Position numbers and translations under genes: made by a program
DNA from: Verrucomicrobiota bacterium
GTDB taxonomy: Bacteria > Verrucomicrobiota > Verrucomicrobiia > Opitutales > Opitutaceae
NCBI GenBank assembly: GCA_023399155.1
Contig: JAEWQP010000002.1
Span: forward strand, 262,905 to 326,904
Direction of reading: 5' to 3'
DNA length: 64,000 bases
Notes under the pieces: model-generated
Seen by the model: the letters and a program-made list of their open reading frames with translations, nothing else
Told to the model about the DNA's origin: nothing
Database searches by the model: none
Shown here: positions 17,572 to 28,600 of the stretch, one piece after another
Position numbering within the stretch: the first letter of the stretch is position 1
Layout: each line of letters starts with the position of its first letter

Positions 17572-18660
17572 ATGGCCATGATCTCGATCCGGACAGTACG
17601 TTTTGTCGCGCCCCTCGCCTTGACCATCGTGGCGGCCGTCTCTTCTCCGGCGCGTACAGCGGCAGCCGTGACCGGGTTGCCGGATACGCCTGCGGCGACC
17701 GCCACAGCCTGGAACAACCCGATCGTCCCGCAGCGGGCCGATCCGCACGTCATCCTTCATAGCGACGGCTTCTACTATCTCGTCGCGACGGTGCCCGAGT
17801 ATGATCGCGTCGAGCTGCGTCGGGCGCGGACGCTTGGCGCGCTCGCGGATGCGGAACCCCGCACGATCTGGCGTCGACCCACGGAGGGACCTATGAGCGG
17901 CGTCGTCTGGGCGCCGGAGATCCATTTCATTGACGGTGTCTGGTACATCTATTTCTCCGGGGGCGATGTGCCCGGCAAGATCCACTCCGTGCGGCTTTAC
18001 GTGCTCGAGAACGCCGCGGCGGATCCCTTCGCGGGCGAGTGGAGGGCACGCGGGCGGATCGCGACGCCCTGGGACTCCTTCACCCTCGATCCCACCACGT
18101 TCGAGCATCGCGGCGTGCGCTACCTGGTCTGGACCCAGGCCGAGCCGGGCATCAAGGGCACGAACCTGTATATCGCAAGGATGGATACGCCGACCTCGAT
18201 TGAGGGGACGGTGCTGATGCTCTCGCGGCCCGAGTTCGCCTGGGAGCAGCGGGTCTACTGGGTGAACGAGGCCCCCGCGGTGCTGGTCCGGCATGGCAGG
18301 GTGTTCATCACCTTTTCCGCCAGCGCCACGGATCACAACTACTGCCTGGGCCTCCTCACCGCCCGGGAGGACGCGGACCTGCTCGATGCCCGTTCGTGGA
18401 CAAAGTCGCCGCAACCGGTGTTTCGCAGCAGCGAATCCACGAGCCAGTACGGGCCCGGCCACAACTCATTCACCACCACGCCGGACGGCCGCATCGACAT
18501 CCTTGTGTACCATAGCCGCAACTACCGCGAGATCCCGGGTGAGGCGCTGGCCAACCCCGACCGGGCCACGCGTGCGCAAGTGGTTTCGTGGACCGCGGAT
18601 GGTACGCCGGATTTCGGCGTCCCGGTGGCTGACGGTCCGTATTCGATTCCGGACCGCTAG
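17572..18660 (+). CDS. Secreted GH43 family enzyme (exo-arabinofuranosidase-like)
   Basis: 362 residues from ATG 17572, which gives a signal peptide ending around 'ARTAAAV'. Single-domain GH43: the general-base Asp is at about residue 57 in 'VPQRADPHVILHSDGFYYL'; 'SGVVWAPEIHFIDGVWYIYF' and 'SFTLDPTTFEHRGVRYLVW' supply the second Asp; the acid Glu is in 'YWVNEAPAVLVRHGRVF'; and a His/Asn-rich 'YGPGHNSFT' loop follows. This arrangement resembles GH43 exo-alpha-arabinofuranosidases acting on arabinan or arabinoxylan. It is the last gene of the arabinan set, 28 bases after the previous GH43, so co-transcription is likely. Confidence 0.88.
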   Translation: MAMISIRTVRFVAPLALTIVAAVSSPARTAAAVTGLPDTPAATATAWNNPIVPQRADPHVILHSDGFYYLVATVPEYDRVELRRARTLGALADAEPRTIWRRPTEGPMSGVVWAPEIHFIDGVWYIYFSGGDVPGKIHSVRLYVLENAAADPFAGEWRARGRIATPWDSFTLDPTTFEHRGVRYLVWTQAEPGIKGTNLYIARMDTPTSIEGTVLMLSRPEFAWEQRVYWVNEAPAVLVRHGRVFITFSASATDHNYCLGLLTAREDADLLDARSWTKSPQPVFRSSESTSQYGPGHNSFTTTPDGRIDILVYHSRNYREIPGEALANPDRATRAQVVSWTADGTPDFGVPVADGPYSIPDR

Positions 18661-19684
18661 AGGCTATCCGGGAACCGAGACTTCGTCGAAACAGGTCGAG
18701 GTGGGGCGAGCCGTCCCCGGTGAGCCGCGGTTCGGCCAGCCTGCCCGCCGAAGCCTTGGCGAGGATGGGAAGCCTCGCCCTTGTTGCTACCAGAGTTCAC
18801 TTCCCGGATAGTCTCTCGTGATGCGGCATCGCCATCGTCGCGCTCCATCGTTGACCGTCGTCGCGTTCTCTCGGCCGGATGCTCCGGCGTTTCCTGGTAA
18901 CGGGAACTGTCGCAGGAGCAGATCCCGCGACGCGGAAGGCCATCGCGAGACTGACTGAGAGGAGCCCGACTTCGTTCGCATCCGAAATGCTAGCCTGTAC
19001 CGGGAAGTGCCGGATTGGCTGGATCACTGAAATTTTCTCGCGGCCTCGCGTATTGCCTCCGGACGAAGTCGATGGATTTCGCCACTTGGGGTGCAACCCC
19101 CGGGAAAAGGGATTCTCGGCGATGACCATCTTCGACGTCACCGCCCACACGCGGCGACACGATCGTTTGTCTCAAACGGGCTGTAAGGATCGACGTTGAC
19201 CTTAAGGGCCCGGCTTAGGTTCGCTGCAAATCAGTCGAAACATCTTTAGGCCGCATCTCAGGTTTTCGTTTCGAACTGTACACCTCCCCAATGCACTCCT
19301 CTCTCGCGGGCGCCTGGCGCTTCCCGGGCGCGTCCGCGTTTTCGGTGGATCACGCTCCCTTTCCTGTTCCGGTGCTGCGCGCGCGAGGCGGGTTCATTGC
19401 CCCGGACGTGATCGCCGCCACGGCGACTGACTTGCACGAGGAACGCCGCGCGACGCCGCGCCTCGGGGGGCAAGCCCCTGCCGCGGTGATGATCGCGGAC
19501 GGGTGCAATGCCGTTGGGACGATCCATGAGGCAACTTCAGGCGTCGAACCAACAACTCACGCAGTGAGGCATTCAGTCGCGAGATCCGGGCGATCAAGGC
19601 CGATGCCCGCGGCGGTTCCCGCGATATCGACGGCACGAGAGTCCTCCTCTTCCGCGGCAAACGCCACATGACCTCTCACGGCCA
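18661..19684. other. 1-kb intergenic region before the giant surface-protein gene
   Basis: No convincing gene. It holds a hairpin at 18758-18779 (listed) and, near 19082-19130, a segment with a short GC hairpin (ggggtgcaacccc) enclosed by cgcc/ggcg pairing, which could be a structured leader. Part of the last 160 bases (about 19565-19687) reads in one frame as a protein-like stretch (EAFSREIRAIKADARGGSRD...), possibly a decayed gene end; I do not claim a gene. The promoter of the giant gene should be here but I cannot place it. Confidence 0.45.
18758..18779 (+). terminator. Hairpin after the GH43 gene, possible terminator or repeat
   Basis: ggcgagg (18758-18764) and cctcgcc (18773-18779) form a perfect 7-base-pair stem with an 8-base loop, about 100 bases after the last arabinan-locus gene. 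It is followed by cttgttgct, which is only weakly T-rich, so a Rho-independent role is uncertain. The preceding 'gcccgccgaagccttggcga' resembles a dispersed GC-rich repeat seen in many environmental genomes (recalled, not checked). Confidence 0.35.
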
Positions 19685-22600
19685 TTGAACCGCCACCTGC
19701 ACGACTCTGTGAAGAACCTCATTCTCACCGCCGTTTTAGGAGTGATCTGCGGCGCTGCGCTCGTGACCCCTGCTTCCGCTGCCCCTTCCGTGTCGGCGGA
19801 AAAGGACGATGGCATCGATGCGGGCACCCGGAAACGCGCAGGCGACACGATCACCTACACGGTCACGATCAGCAATAGCAGCGGTGAAGAAGTCACGGAT
19901 GCCCTGGGCGTCACGCTCACCGACAACACACCGGCCCATACCGAACTCGTGGCGGGCTCGGTGAAGGTGACCCCCATCGCGTTCGACGATGCCTACGACG
20001 TGGTTGGCAACACGCGACGCACCGTGGCCGCCTCGAGCGGCGTTCTGGCCAACGATGTCGATCCCGACGAGCTCAACGCATTCGCCAACGGGCATCTGAG
20101 AGTCAAGGCCGACAGTGTTGCGCGTATCAGCGGAACCACCACGGGCACCTTCGTCCTCGCCGTCGATGGCAGCTTCAACTACACGCCTGAGGTCGGCGTG
20201 GCCTCGGGCACGGAACGCTTCAGCTACATCGTCCTGGATGCCGACGATCAGGAGAGCGTGTCGGTGGGGTATGTCGATCTCACGATTTCAGGCCGCGTCT
20301 GGTATGTGCGGAACGGCGGTACGGGAGACGGCCGCAGCGATACTCCGCTGGGCAGCCCGGTGACGGCCTCCGTCCAAGCCACGGAGGCGACAGACATCAT
20401 CTATGTGCTCTACGATTCGGGCACGTTGAACGGCGCTTTTGCGTTGGACAGCGGGCAGCAGTTGCTCGGCGAAGGCGTCGCCCTCGAGGTGAATGGGTTA
20501 CCCATCTTCCCGGCTGGTTCGGTGCCGACGATTGCCAACAATGCCGGTGCGGCTGTGACGCTCGGTGCAAACAACACCCTGCGCGGATTTCACATCGGCA
20601 ATAGCACCGGCCCTGCGGTGGTCGGTACAGATGTCGGCGCGCTGACCATCAACTCCCTGTCCGTGAACACCACCGGCGCCGGGTTGGATCTTTCCGGTGA
20701 ATTGAACCCGGTGGTGAGCATCGCACTCACCGGGCTGACCTCTGCGGGAGGAAGCAAGAACGTGAACCTCGTCGGATTGGGTGGGACGATCACCCTGGGA
20801 ACAGGATCACTGACCGGGGCGTTAGAAAACGCATTCGAGGTGAGCGGAGGCACCGCCAGCATCGCCTACAGCGGTACGATCTCCAACACCCGGGCGCATG
20901 CAGTAAGTGTCAGCGGCAAGTCGGGCGGAGGCGTCACCCTGTCCGGCGCGATTACGAACAACTCCAGCGGCCGCGGGATCAACCTGGTGAGCAATCCGGG
21001 CACGACCATCGCGTTCTCCGGCCCGCTCACCCTGAACACGGGCGCGAATACGGCCTTCAACGCGACGGGCGGTGGCACGATCACGGCGACCGCGAGCGGC
21101 AGCACGATCACGACCTCAGCCGGCACCGCGGTGAATATCGTCGACACCATCATTGGCGTCGGGGGCGTGACGCTGCAGACCGTAAACAGCAACGGCGGAT
21201 ACGCGGGCATCGTCCTCGACAACACGGGCACCTCGGGAGGCACCTTTGCCATCACGGGCGTCGACTCAAACTACGGCAGCGGCGGCACCATCACCAACAA
21301 ATCGGGCGATGCGATCTATCTCCACACGACCCGCAACGTGACGCTCCGCTGCATGACGGTGTCCAACAGCGGAGGAAGCCACATCGATGCGACCGGTGTG
21401 GTGGGGCTGACGCTCAATCGCGTGAACACCGATAACTCGGTGGACCATGGCATCAAGGGCTCGAGTATCACCGATCTGGTTATTCTCAACGGCACCTTCG
21501 ATCGCGGCGGCGCAGCGAACCCGTCGGCCAACTTCGACGGTATCCACATCACCAATCTGCTCGGCACCTCGTCGATCCACGGGGCGCGGTTTGCCCGGTC
21601 GAACACGCGCCAGGTCTACGTCGTCAACAACACCGCCATCCAGTACAACGGCAACCCGGATACGCTCACAGTCACCGCTACGGCTTGGGACAACCACACC
21701 GGCCCCTTCGCAGGTGATCATCTCTCCATCCTGGCGGACTCGGGCGCGAATTTCCGGCTGGTGGTTAAGGGCGACTTCGGAAGCAACATCATCGACGGCG
21801 GTGGCGTCGGCGTCCAAGCCGCGGCGGGCGGGACAAATGGGAAATTGGACCTGTCGGTCTCCCAGTTGAGGACCACCAACAACACAGCGGGGGTCGTCGT
21901 GGGACAGTCCGGTGAAGGAGTCGTTACCTACAATATCGCCAATAACTCTGGGGCGGACGGGTTCTCGGGCACCGGAAGTGTTGCCATTGCGGTCATCCAG
22001 ACCGGGGCGGGCTCGTGCCGCGGGACCATCTCGAACAACTCGATCGCGCACACCGCCGGTCCGACGACGAATGCGCTGCAGGTGATCGTGGAGGGCGGCG
22101 GCACCGGCACCGCTGTGATCTCCAACAACATTGTCACCGGGAATTTCCAGCGCGGAATCCACGCCCAGGCGCGGGCGGGATCGGGTGTCCTGAATCTCAC
22201 CGTGAGCGGCAACAGACTCGACGGAACGGATAACACAGGCCAGGGCCTGCAGGTGGTGAGTATCGAGTCGGGCGGTAGTGCAATTACCAGTACAAACACC
22301 ATCCGGCTCAATCTTTCCGGCAATACGGCGAACGGAGGCTCGTACCTGGCAGGCTATCGGCTGGTCAACCGGGCTTTGTGCACGTTCCAACTCCAGAACT
22401 TCACCGGAAACGGTTTGTCGACCACCGACGTCGAGGACTGGGTCACGACGATCAAGGAGAACTCGTCGAATGTTTCGCTGAAGAAGGTTTCAGTCGTTGC
22501 GTCTGCGCCATTCAGTGCCACCGCCGGATCCGTGCCCGTACCGCTGATGTATGTGCCGGGCGGCGTGGAGCCCGTCATGGCGGCCCCGCGGGTGATCGTG

Positions 22601-25600
22601 AAGACCAGTCGCGAGCCTGAGGCGGTGGAGTCCCCGGCACCCGCCCGCTCCGAGGCAGGCGTCGATGCGCTGAGTGTTCAAGCCCGACCCGCGGTGCTGA
22701 CCCAGTCGGGACTCGATTTCGCTGTCGCCGCGGCGCTCTCCCGGTGGGAGGCGGCCGGATTGCGGCCTGAACAGCTCGCCGTCCTTCGCTCATTGCGATT
22801 CGAGGTCGCCGATCTCCCGGGCTGGTATCTCGGTGAAGCCGCCGGCATCCGCATTCGTCTCGATGCCGACGCGGGCGGCAATGGCTGGTTTGCCGACGCG
22901 TCCGAAGGCAGTGACGCGCATTTTGCAAACGTTGTGTCGGTCTCGCGTCACTACACCGATCCGGTCGGCGCTCCCGCAGGGTGCGTGGACCTTCTCACCG
23001 CGATCATGCACGAAATGGGGCATGCCCTCGGACTCGACGACACCTACCTTCCCCGCGACCGGGACGACCTGATGTTCGGTCATCTCAGCACGGGCGAGCG
23101 GCGGTTCCCGGTGGCGGGGCAGGCGGATCGCGCCACGTCTTTCAGCACCGACGTCATTCGCTTTCTCTCCGCTCCACTCAGCCTTGGGACGCTGCCTCCG
23201 GGAAAATCGGTTCGCGTCACGTACGCCGTCACCATTAACGCGGCCGTACCGACGATCAGCGGCCAGGGCACGGTTTCCGGCTCCGGCTTCAGCGTCCTCA
23301 CCGACGATCCCGAAGGCGCGGGTGAGACGGATCCCACGGTCACGAGAGTCCACGTGCCTCCGACTCTCGCCAACGTTGCGCCAAGCGTGGTCGAGGACGG
23401 CGTTCTCACCTTCTCGGCTGCACTCTTCGACGCAGGCTTCAGCGACGGCAACGGAGACACGCTCCACTCGGTGAGCATCGAGTCATTGCCGGCGAACGGC
23501 CAGCTCCGGCTCAATGGCAGCGCATTCACCGTGCCGCAGACCATCGCGCGGGGCAGCATCCCATCCCTGACTTTCGTGCCCGGCTCTGACTACTTCGGTT
23601 CGTCAGGGTTCATGTGGAGTGCGACCGACAGCTCCGTTGCCGGCCTCTCCGCGGTTGAACCTGCGGCGGTGAACCTCACGGTCGTCCCGGTCGCCGATGC
23701 GCCGGTGATCGCTGCCGCTACGGTCGCCGAGGATACGCAGTCATCCGCCGGTCTCGTCATCACCCGCAACGTGGTGGACGGCGCGGAAGTGACCCATTTC
23801 AAGATCACAAATAGCGTCAATGGGATCGTATTCCTGAACGACGGTACCACCGCGGTCGCGGACTCCAGCTTCATCACGATCGCCCAAGCCGAGGCGGGTT
23901 TGAGATTCACGCCAGCACGGGATCTGAATACGCCCGCGGGCGACACGTTCTCGTTCGACGTTCAGGCAGCCACCAGTTCCGCCGGCGCCGGACTGAGCAG
24001 CATTACGACGGTGGGTGTCACGGTCACGGAGGTGAACGATGCGCCCACGGCGACGGACGACACGTTGAGCGCGGTCGATGAAGGGTCGGGTCCGAGATCG
24101 ATCAGCTCCGCCAGCCTTCTCGCCAATGATCTCGCCGGTCCGGCGAACGAGAGCGGCCAGACCGTGACGGTCACCGCCGTGAGCGATCCGGTCGGCGGCA
24201 CGGTTGAGATCGTCGGCGCCGACGTGATCTTCACGCTTGCTTCCGAATTTAACGGGACGGCCGGATTCGACTACACAATCACGGATAACGGCACATCGGA
24301 CGGTTCGCCCGATCCGCTTAGCGCGGTCGGCCATGTCAGCTTCCCCGTCACTGCGCTCAATGGTCCTCCCGTCCTGGTCGGTGCGATCAACGCCGCCGGC
24401 TGGAGGGAAGGCGACACCACCGTGGGTGCTGGGTTCGCAGGAGACCCGGTCTTCCTGTTTAGCGAAGCCGTGGTCAGCGATGACGCGACGGGTTTGACCG
24501 GCGCTGCACTCACGGTGGCATTCGATGCCTATGAGCCGGGCGATCTTCTCTCGCTGCCGCCGTCCACGGCCTTAGGCGCCGACACGCTGACCTACGACTC
24601 CGGCACCTCGGAGATTCGATTCAATGGCACATGGATCGCGAGCGCCTCCGGCGGCTTCGGCTCCGCTCTGGTTATCACCTTCCGATCGGGTGCAGTGATT
24701 GCCCATGCGAATGCCATTCTGGGGACCATCGTGTATAACTACTATGGTGACGATAACCCCACCGCCTTCGGCAGCCACACCAGTCGCAACGTCACGGTGA
24801 CGCTGGACGACGGTGGCAACACCGGAGCGGGTGGGGCACAGACCAGCAGCGCGCTGACCGGCACGCTCACCATCACGGCGGTCAACGATGCTCCGGCCAT
24901 CGCTGCGACCAACGACAGCGCAATCGAGGATGTCGACGCGGCTCTCGACACATTCGTGTTCTCCGACCCCGACGCCGCCCCGGGGAGCAGCTTGATGACG
25001 GCCACGGTCTCCGTCGGATCAGGCACGCTCACGGCAACATCAAGCGGAGTCGTTACGGTGGTTTCGGGCAGTGGCACGGGCACGTTGACGCTGAGCGGAA
25101 CGCTCAACGCGCTGAACGGCTATGTCGCCGCAAGTCGCATCCAGTTCAAGACCGCGCCGAACAGCGATCAGAACGTGTCAGCGACGGTGACCATCGACGA
25201 CGGCGGAGCCACCGGTCGGGAGCCGGCAACCGGGGCGACGGGCACCGCCACCAGCGAAGCCGCCTCCCGGACGATCACCATCGTGGTGACACCGGTGAAT
25301 GATTCGCCGACGACGAATCCAGTGTGTGGATATGTTAATACCGGCGTTGCGGTCCCGGTGGGAGGCCTGGAGACGATCGCGGACACGATGTTGCACGAGG
25401 GTGATCCGGATGACAGCGGTACGGGAATCACGTATACCATCACAACGGCGCCAAGCTACGGCACGCTGTTCATCGATGCCAACGCCAACGGGATCGTGGA
25501 CGGAGGCGAAGCGCTCGCGAGCGCTGATACGTTCACCCAGAACGACATCGACGAATCGCGAATCAGGTACCTGCACGGTGGCGGCGCTGGGAGCCAGGAC

Positions 25601-28600
25601 AGCGTCAGATTCTCAGTGGCCGACGGCGGCGAAGACGGCAGCGTCGCGCTGACGGGCCTGACCTTCATCATCACGATCGCCGAGGCTCCGGTCCTATCGA
25701 CGGGCGGCGGAAGCGCGCGCATCTATGTGGAAGACGGCCCCGCGGTGGAGATCGGCGGTGGCATCACCATTACGGATGGCGACAGCATCACGCTGGGCGG
25801 CGCGACGATCACGATCACCGACTTTCTCACGGGTGACCTGCTCGGATTCACCAATCAGAACGGGATCGCGGGCAGCTACAACGCCGCCACCGGCGTGCTC
25901 GCACTGTCGGGCACCGCGACGCGCGCACAGTATCAGGCGGCATTGCGCACGGTCGTCTACAGCAGCACGAATCCAAACCCCGCCACCGGCATCGGCAATA
26001 GCGACCGGATCATCCGGTTCACGGTCACCGATGACACCGGGTTGACGAGCCTGGGTGTGAACATCACGGTCCTTGTTCAGAACACCAACGACGCACCTGT
26101 GCTCGACGCCAGCCTTTCGCTCGCGTTGGCCGACATCCTGGAAGATCTGGCCGCGCCGACCCTCGGACGCACGGCGGGCAGCACGCTCGTTTCGGCCCTT
26201 CTCGGCGGCGTCTCCGATCCGGATGTCGGCGCCCTGCAGGGCGTGGCGATCATCGGCACGACCACACAGGGCACACTCTGGTACTCGATCGACAACGGCG
26301 GCACCTGGAGCCAGGCGCCGGCAGTGACCGCCGCGTCGGCGCTGCTGTTGCAGAGCGATGCCCGGGTTTACCTCCAGCCTGCTCCGAACGTCAACGGCCT
26401 GATCGCCGACGTGCTCACGTTCAAGGCATGGGACCGCACCAGCGGTGCGAATGGAGGTACCGCCGACGTCACTACCAGCGGGGGCGCAACCGCATTTTCC
26501 TCCGTCGCTGACGCCGTGGCCGTCGTGATCGTGGGTATCAACGATGCGCCGACGCTGGCTGGCGGACCGTTCGTGCTTGCCGCCACCGATGAGGATACCA
26601 CCTCCAGTGGCACACGGGTCTCCGCGATTCTCGCCGGCCTCACCTATGTCGATGTCGACTCCGGGGCGTTGTCGGGGATCGCGATCACCGCCTTCGTAGG
26701 CAACGGCACCTGGCAGTATTCGACCGACGGTGTGAATTGGAATGGCGTTGGCTCTGTCCTGCCCGATGCATCGCTGTTACTCTCGAGTGCGACGCAGGTG
26801 CGCTACGTGCCCGATGGCATTGGCGCTGAAGACGCGCGGCTCACGTTCCGGGCGTGGGACCAGACCAGCGGTACCGCTTCCGACAACACCACCCGGCGGA
26901 CGGCCGATGTCACAACCAATGGCGGCACGACCGCCTTCTCCACTGGCATCGCCGAGGCGCGGATAGTGATCGCCGGCATCAACGACGCGCCCGTGCTCAC
27001 GCCGATTTTGCCTTCTCTCACAGATATCACCGAGGATGACACCGCCAATGTCGGCCAGACGGTGGCGAGTTTCCGAAGTGGGAGCGTGTCGGATGTGGAC
27101 AACGTCGTCGGTGGAATTGCCATCACGTCGACCATGTCGGGCAATGGAACATGGCAGTTCTCGCTCGATGGCGGCGGCAGTTGGTCCGCCATGGGCGCGG
27201 TCACGAATGCCAGCGCACTCGTGCTGCGTGCCGGCGATTTGATCCGCTTCGTTCCCGATGGACTGAACGGGACCGTGGGGAGCATCACGTACCGTGCGTG
27301 CGACCACACTGGAGTGGCATTCAACAAGCACGGTGCCAGGATCGATGCGAGTATCGCCGGCGAAACCACACCGCTGTCGAGCGCCACCGACACTGCGACG
27401 ATCGCAGTCACGAGCGTCAACGATGCGCCCACCGGCGCAGACCGGACCATCACGACCAGCGAGGGCGGCGCCTGCACGTTTGCCGCGTCCGACTTCGGGT
27501 TCTTGGACGTGGATACGGGCGACGCGCTCAGCGCGGTGCGCATCGATACGCTGCCCGGCGCCGGTGCACTCACGCTCTCCGGAGCACCGGTCGCGGTGGG
27601 ACAGATCGTGGATGCGCCCAGTCTTGGCGCTCTCGTCTTCACGTCCGCGCCCGATGCGATCGGCGCGGGCTACGCCAGCTTCACGTTCTCCGTCCGCGAT
27701 CAAAGCAGCGCCTATGCGCTCGCCCCGAGCACGATCACGCTGAATGTCCCCGCAAAAGAAGCGACGATTACGCTGGGAGGATTGGCACACACGTATGACG
27801 GGACACAGAAATCTGCGACAGCCACGACGATGCCTGTCGGTCTCGCCGTGAAGTTCACCTACGACGGCGACACGACGGCGCCGACAGACGCCGGCGAGTA
27901 CGCGGTCGTTGCGACGATCGATGAGGACGACTATACCGGACAGGCGGGCGGCACGCTCACCATCGCGAAAGCCGGGCAGACGATTGCGTTCGTTGCGGTC
28001 GGCAGCGTGCAACCACGAGATAGTATCGGTCTTTCCGCGACGGCGAGCAGTGGGTTGCCCGTCACATTCAGTGTCATCCGTGGTCCCGCGACTGTTTCGG
28101 GCGGAACCCTCGCGGTCACCGGTGGCGGAGAGATCGTCGTCCGAGCGTCCCAGCCCGGCGGCCCGAACCATCTCGCCGCGACGGATGTCGACCAGACGAT
28201 CGCGTCAACGAAGCTCGCGCAGACGATCACGTTCGGCGAACTTGCGGATAGGCCTGCGAGCGATGGTCCGGTCGCGCTCAACGCGACGGCGAGCAGCGGA
28301 TTGCCCGTGGTGTTCACGATTGTCGAAGGACCGGCGACGATCGTCGGCACCACGCTGACGCCGACCGGCAATCCCGGCACGGTGATCGTGCGTGCCTCGC
28401 AGCCGGGCGACGCTGTCTACGCCGCGGCGGCGGATGTGCTGCGCAGTTTTGAGGTCGAAGCGGAGGGCCTGCGCGTGTTCTTTGGGGAACTTGTTTCCGG
28501 GGCGGAAAAGGCGGGCGGCGCGAGTCCTCAGCAACCGCTCGCGCGATCGATCACCAAGGTTGGCGACGTTGCCGCCGTGCTCTCCGCCGATCGCACCACG

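Noticed and set aside
19082..19130. Known riboswitch (for example c-di-GMP class)
   Set aside because: The hairpin and loop sequences do not match any riboswitch core I know; kept only as a possible structured region.
19291..19671. 126-residue ORF upstream of the giant gene
   Set aside because: Low-complexity Ala/Arg/Pro composition, no start context, and a different frame in the same region looks more protein-like.
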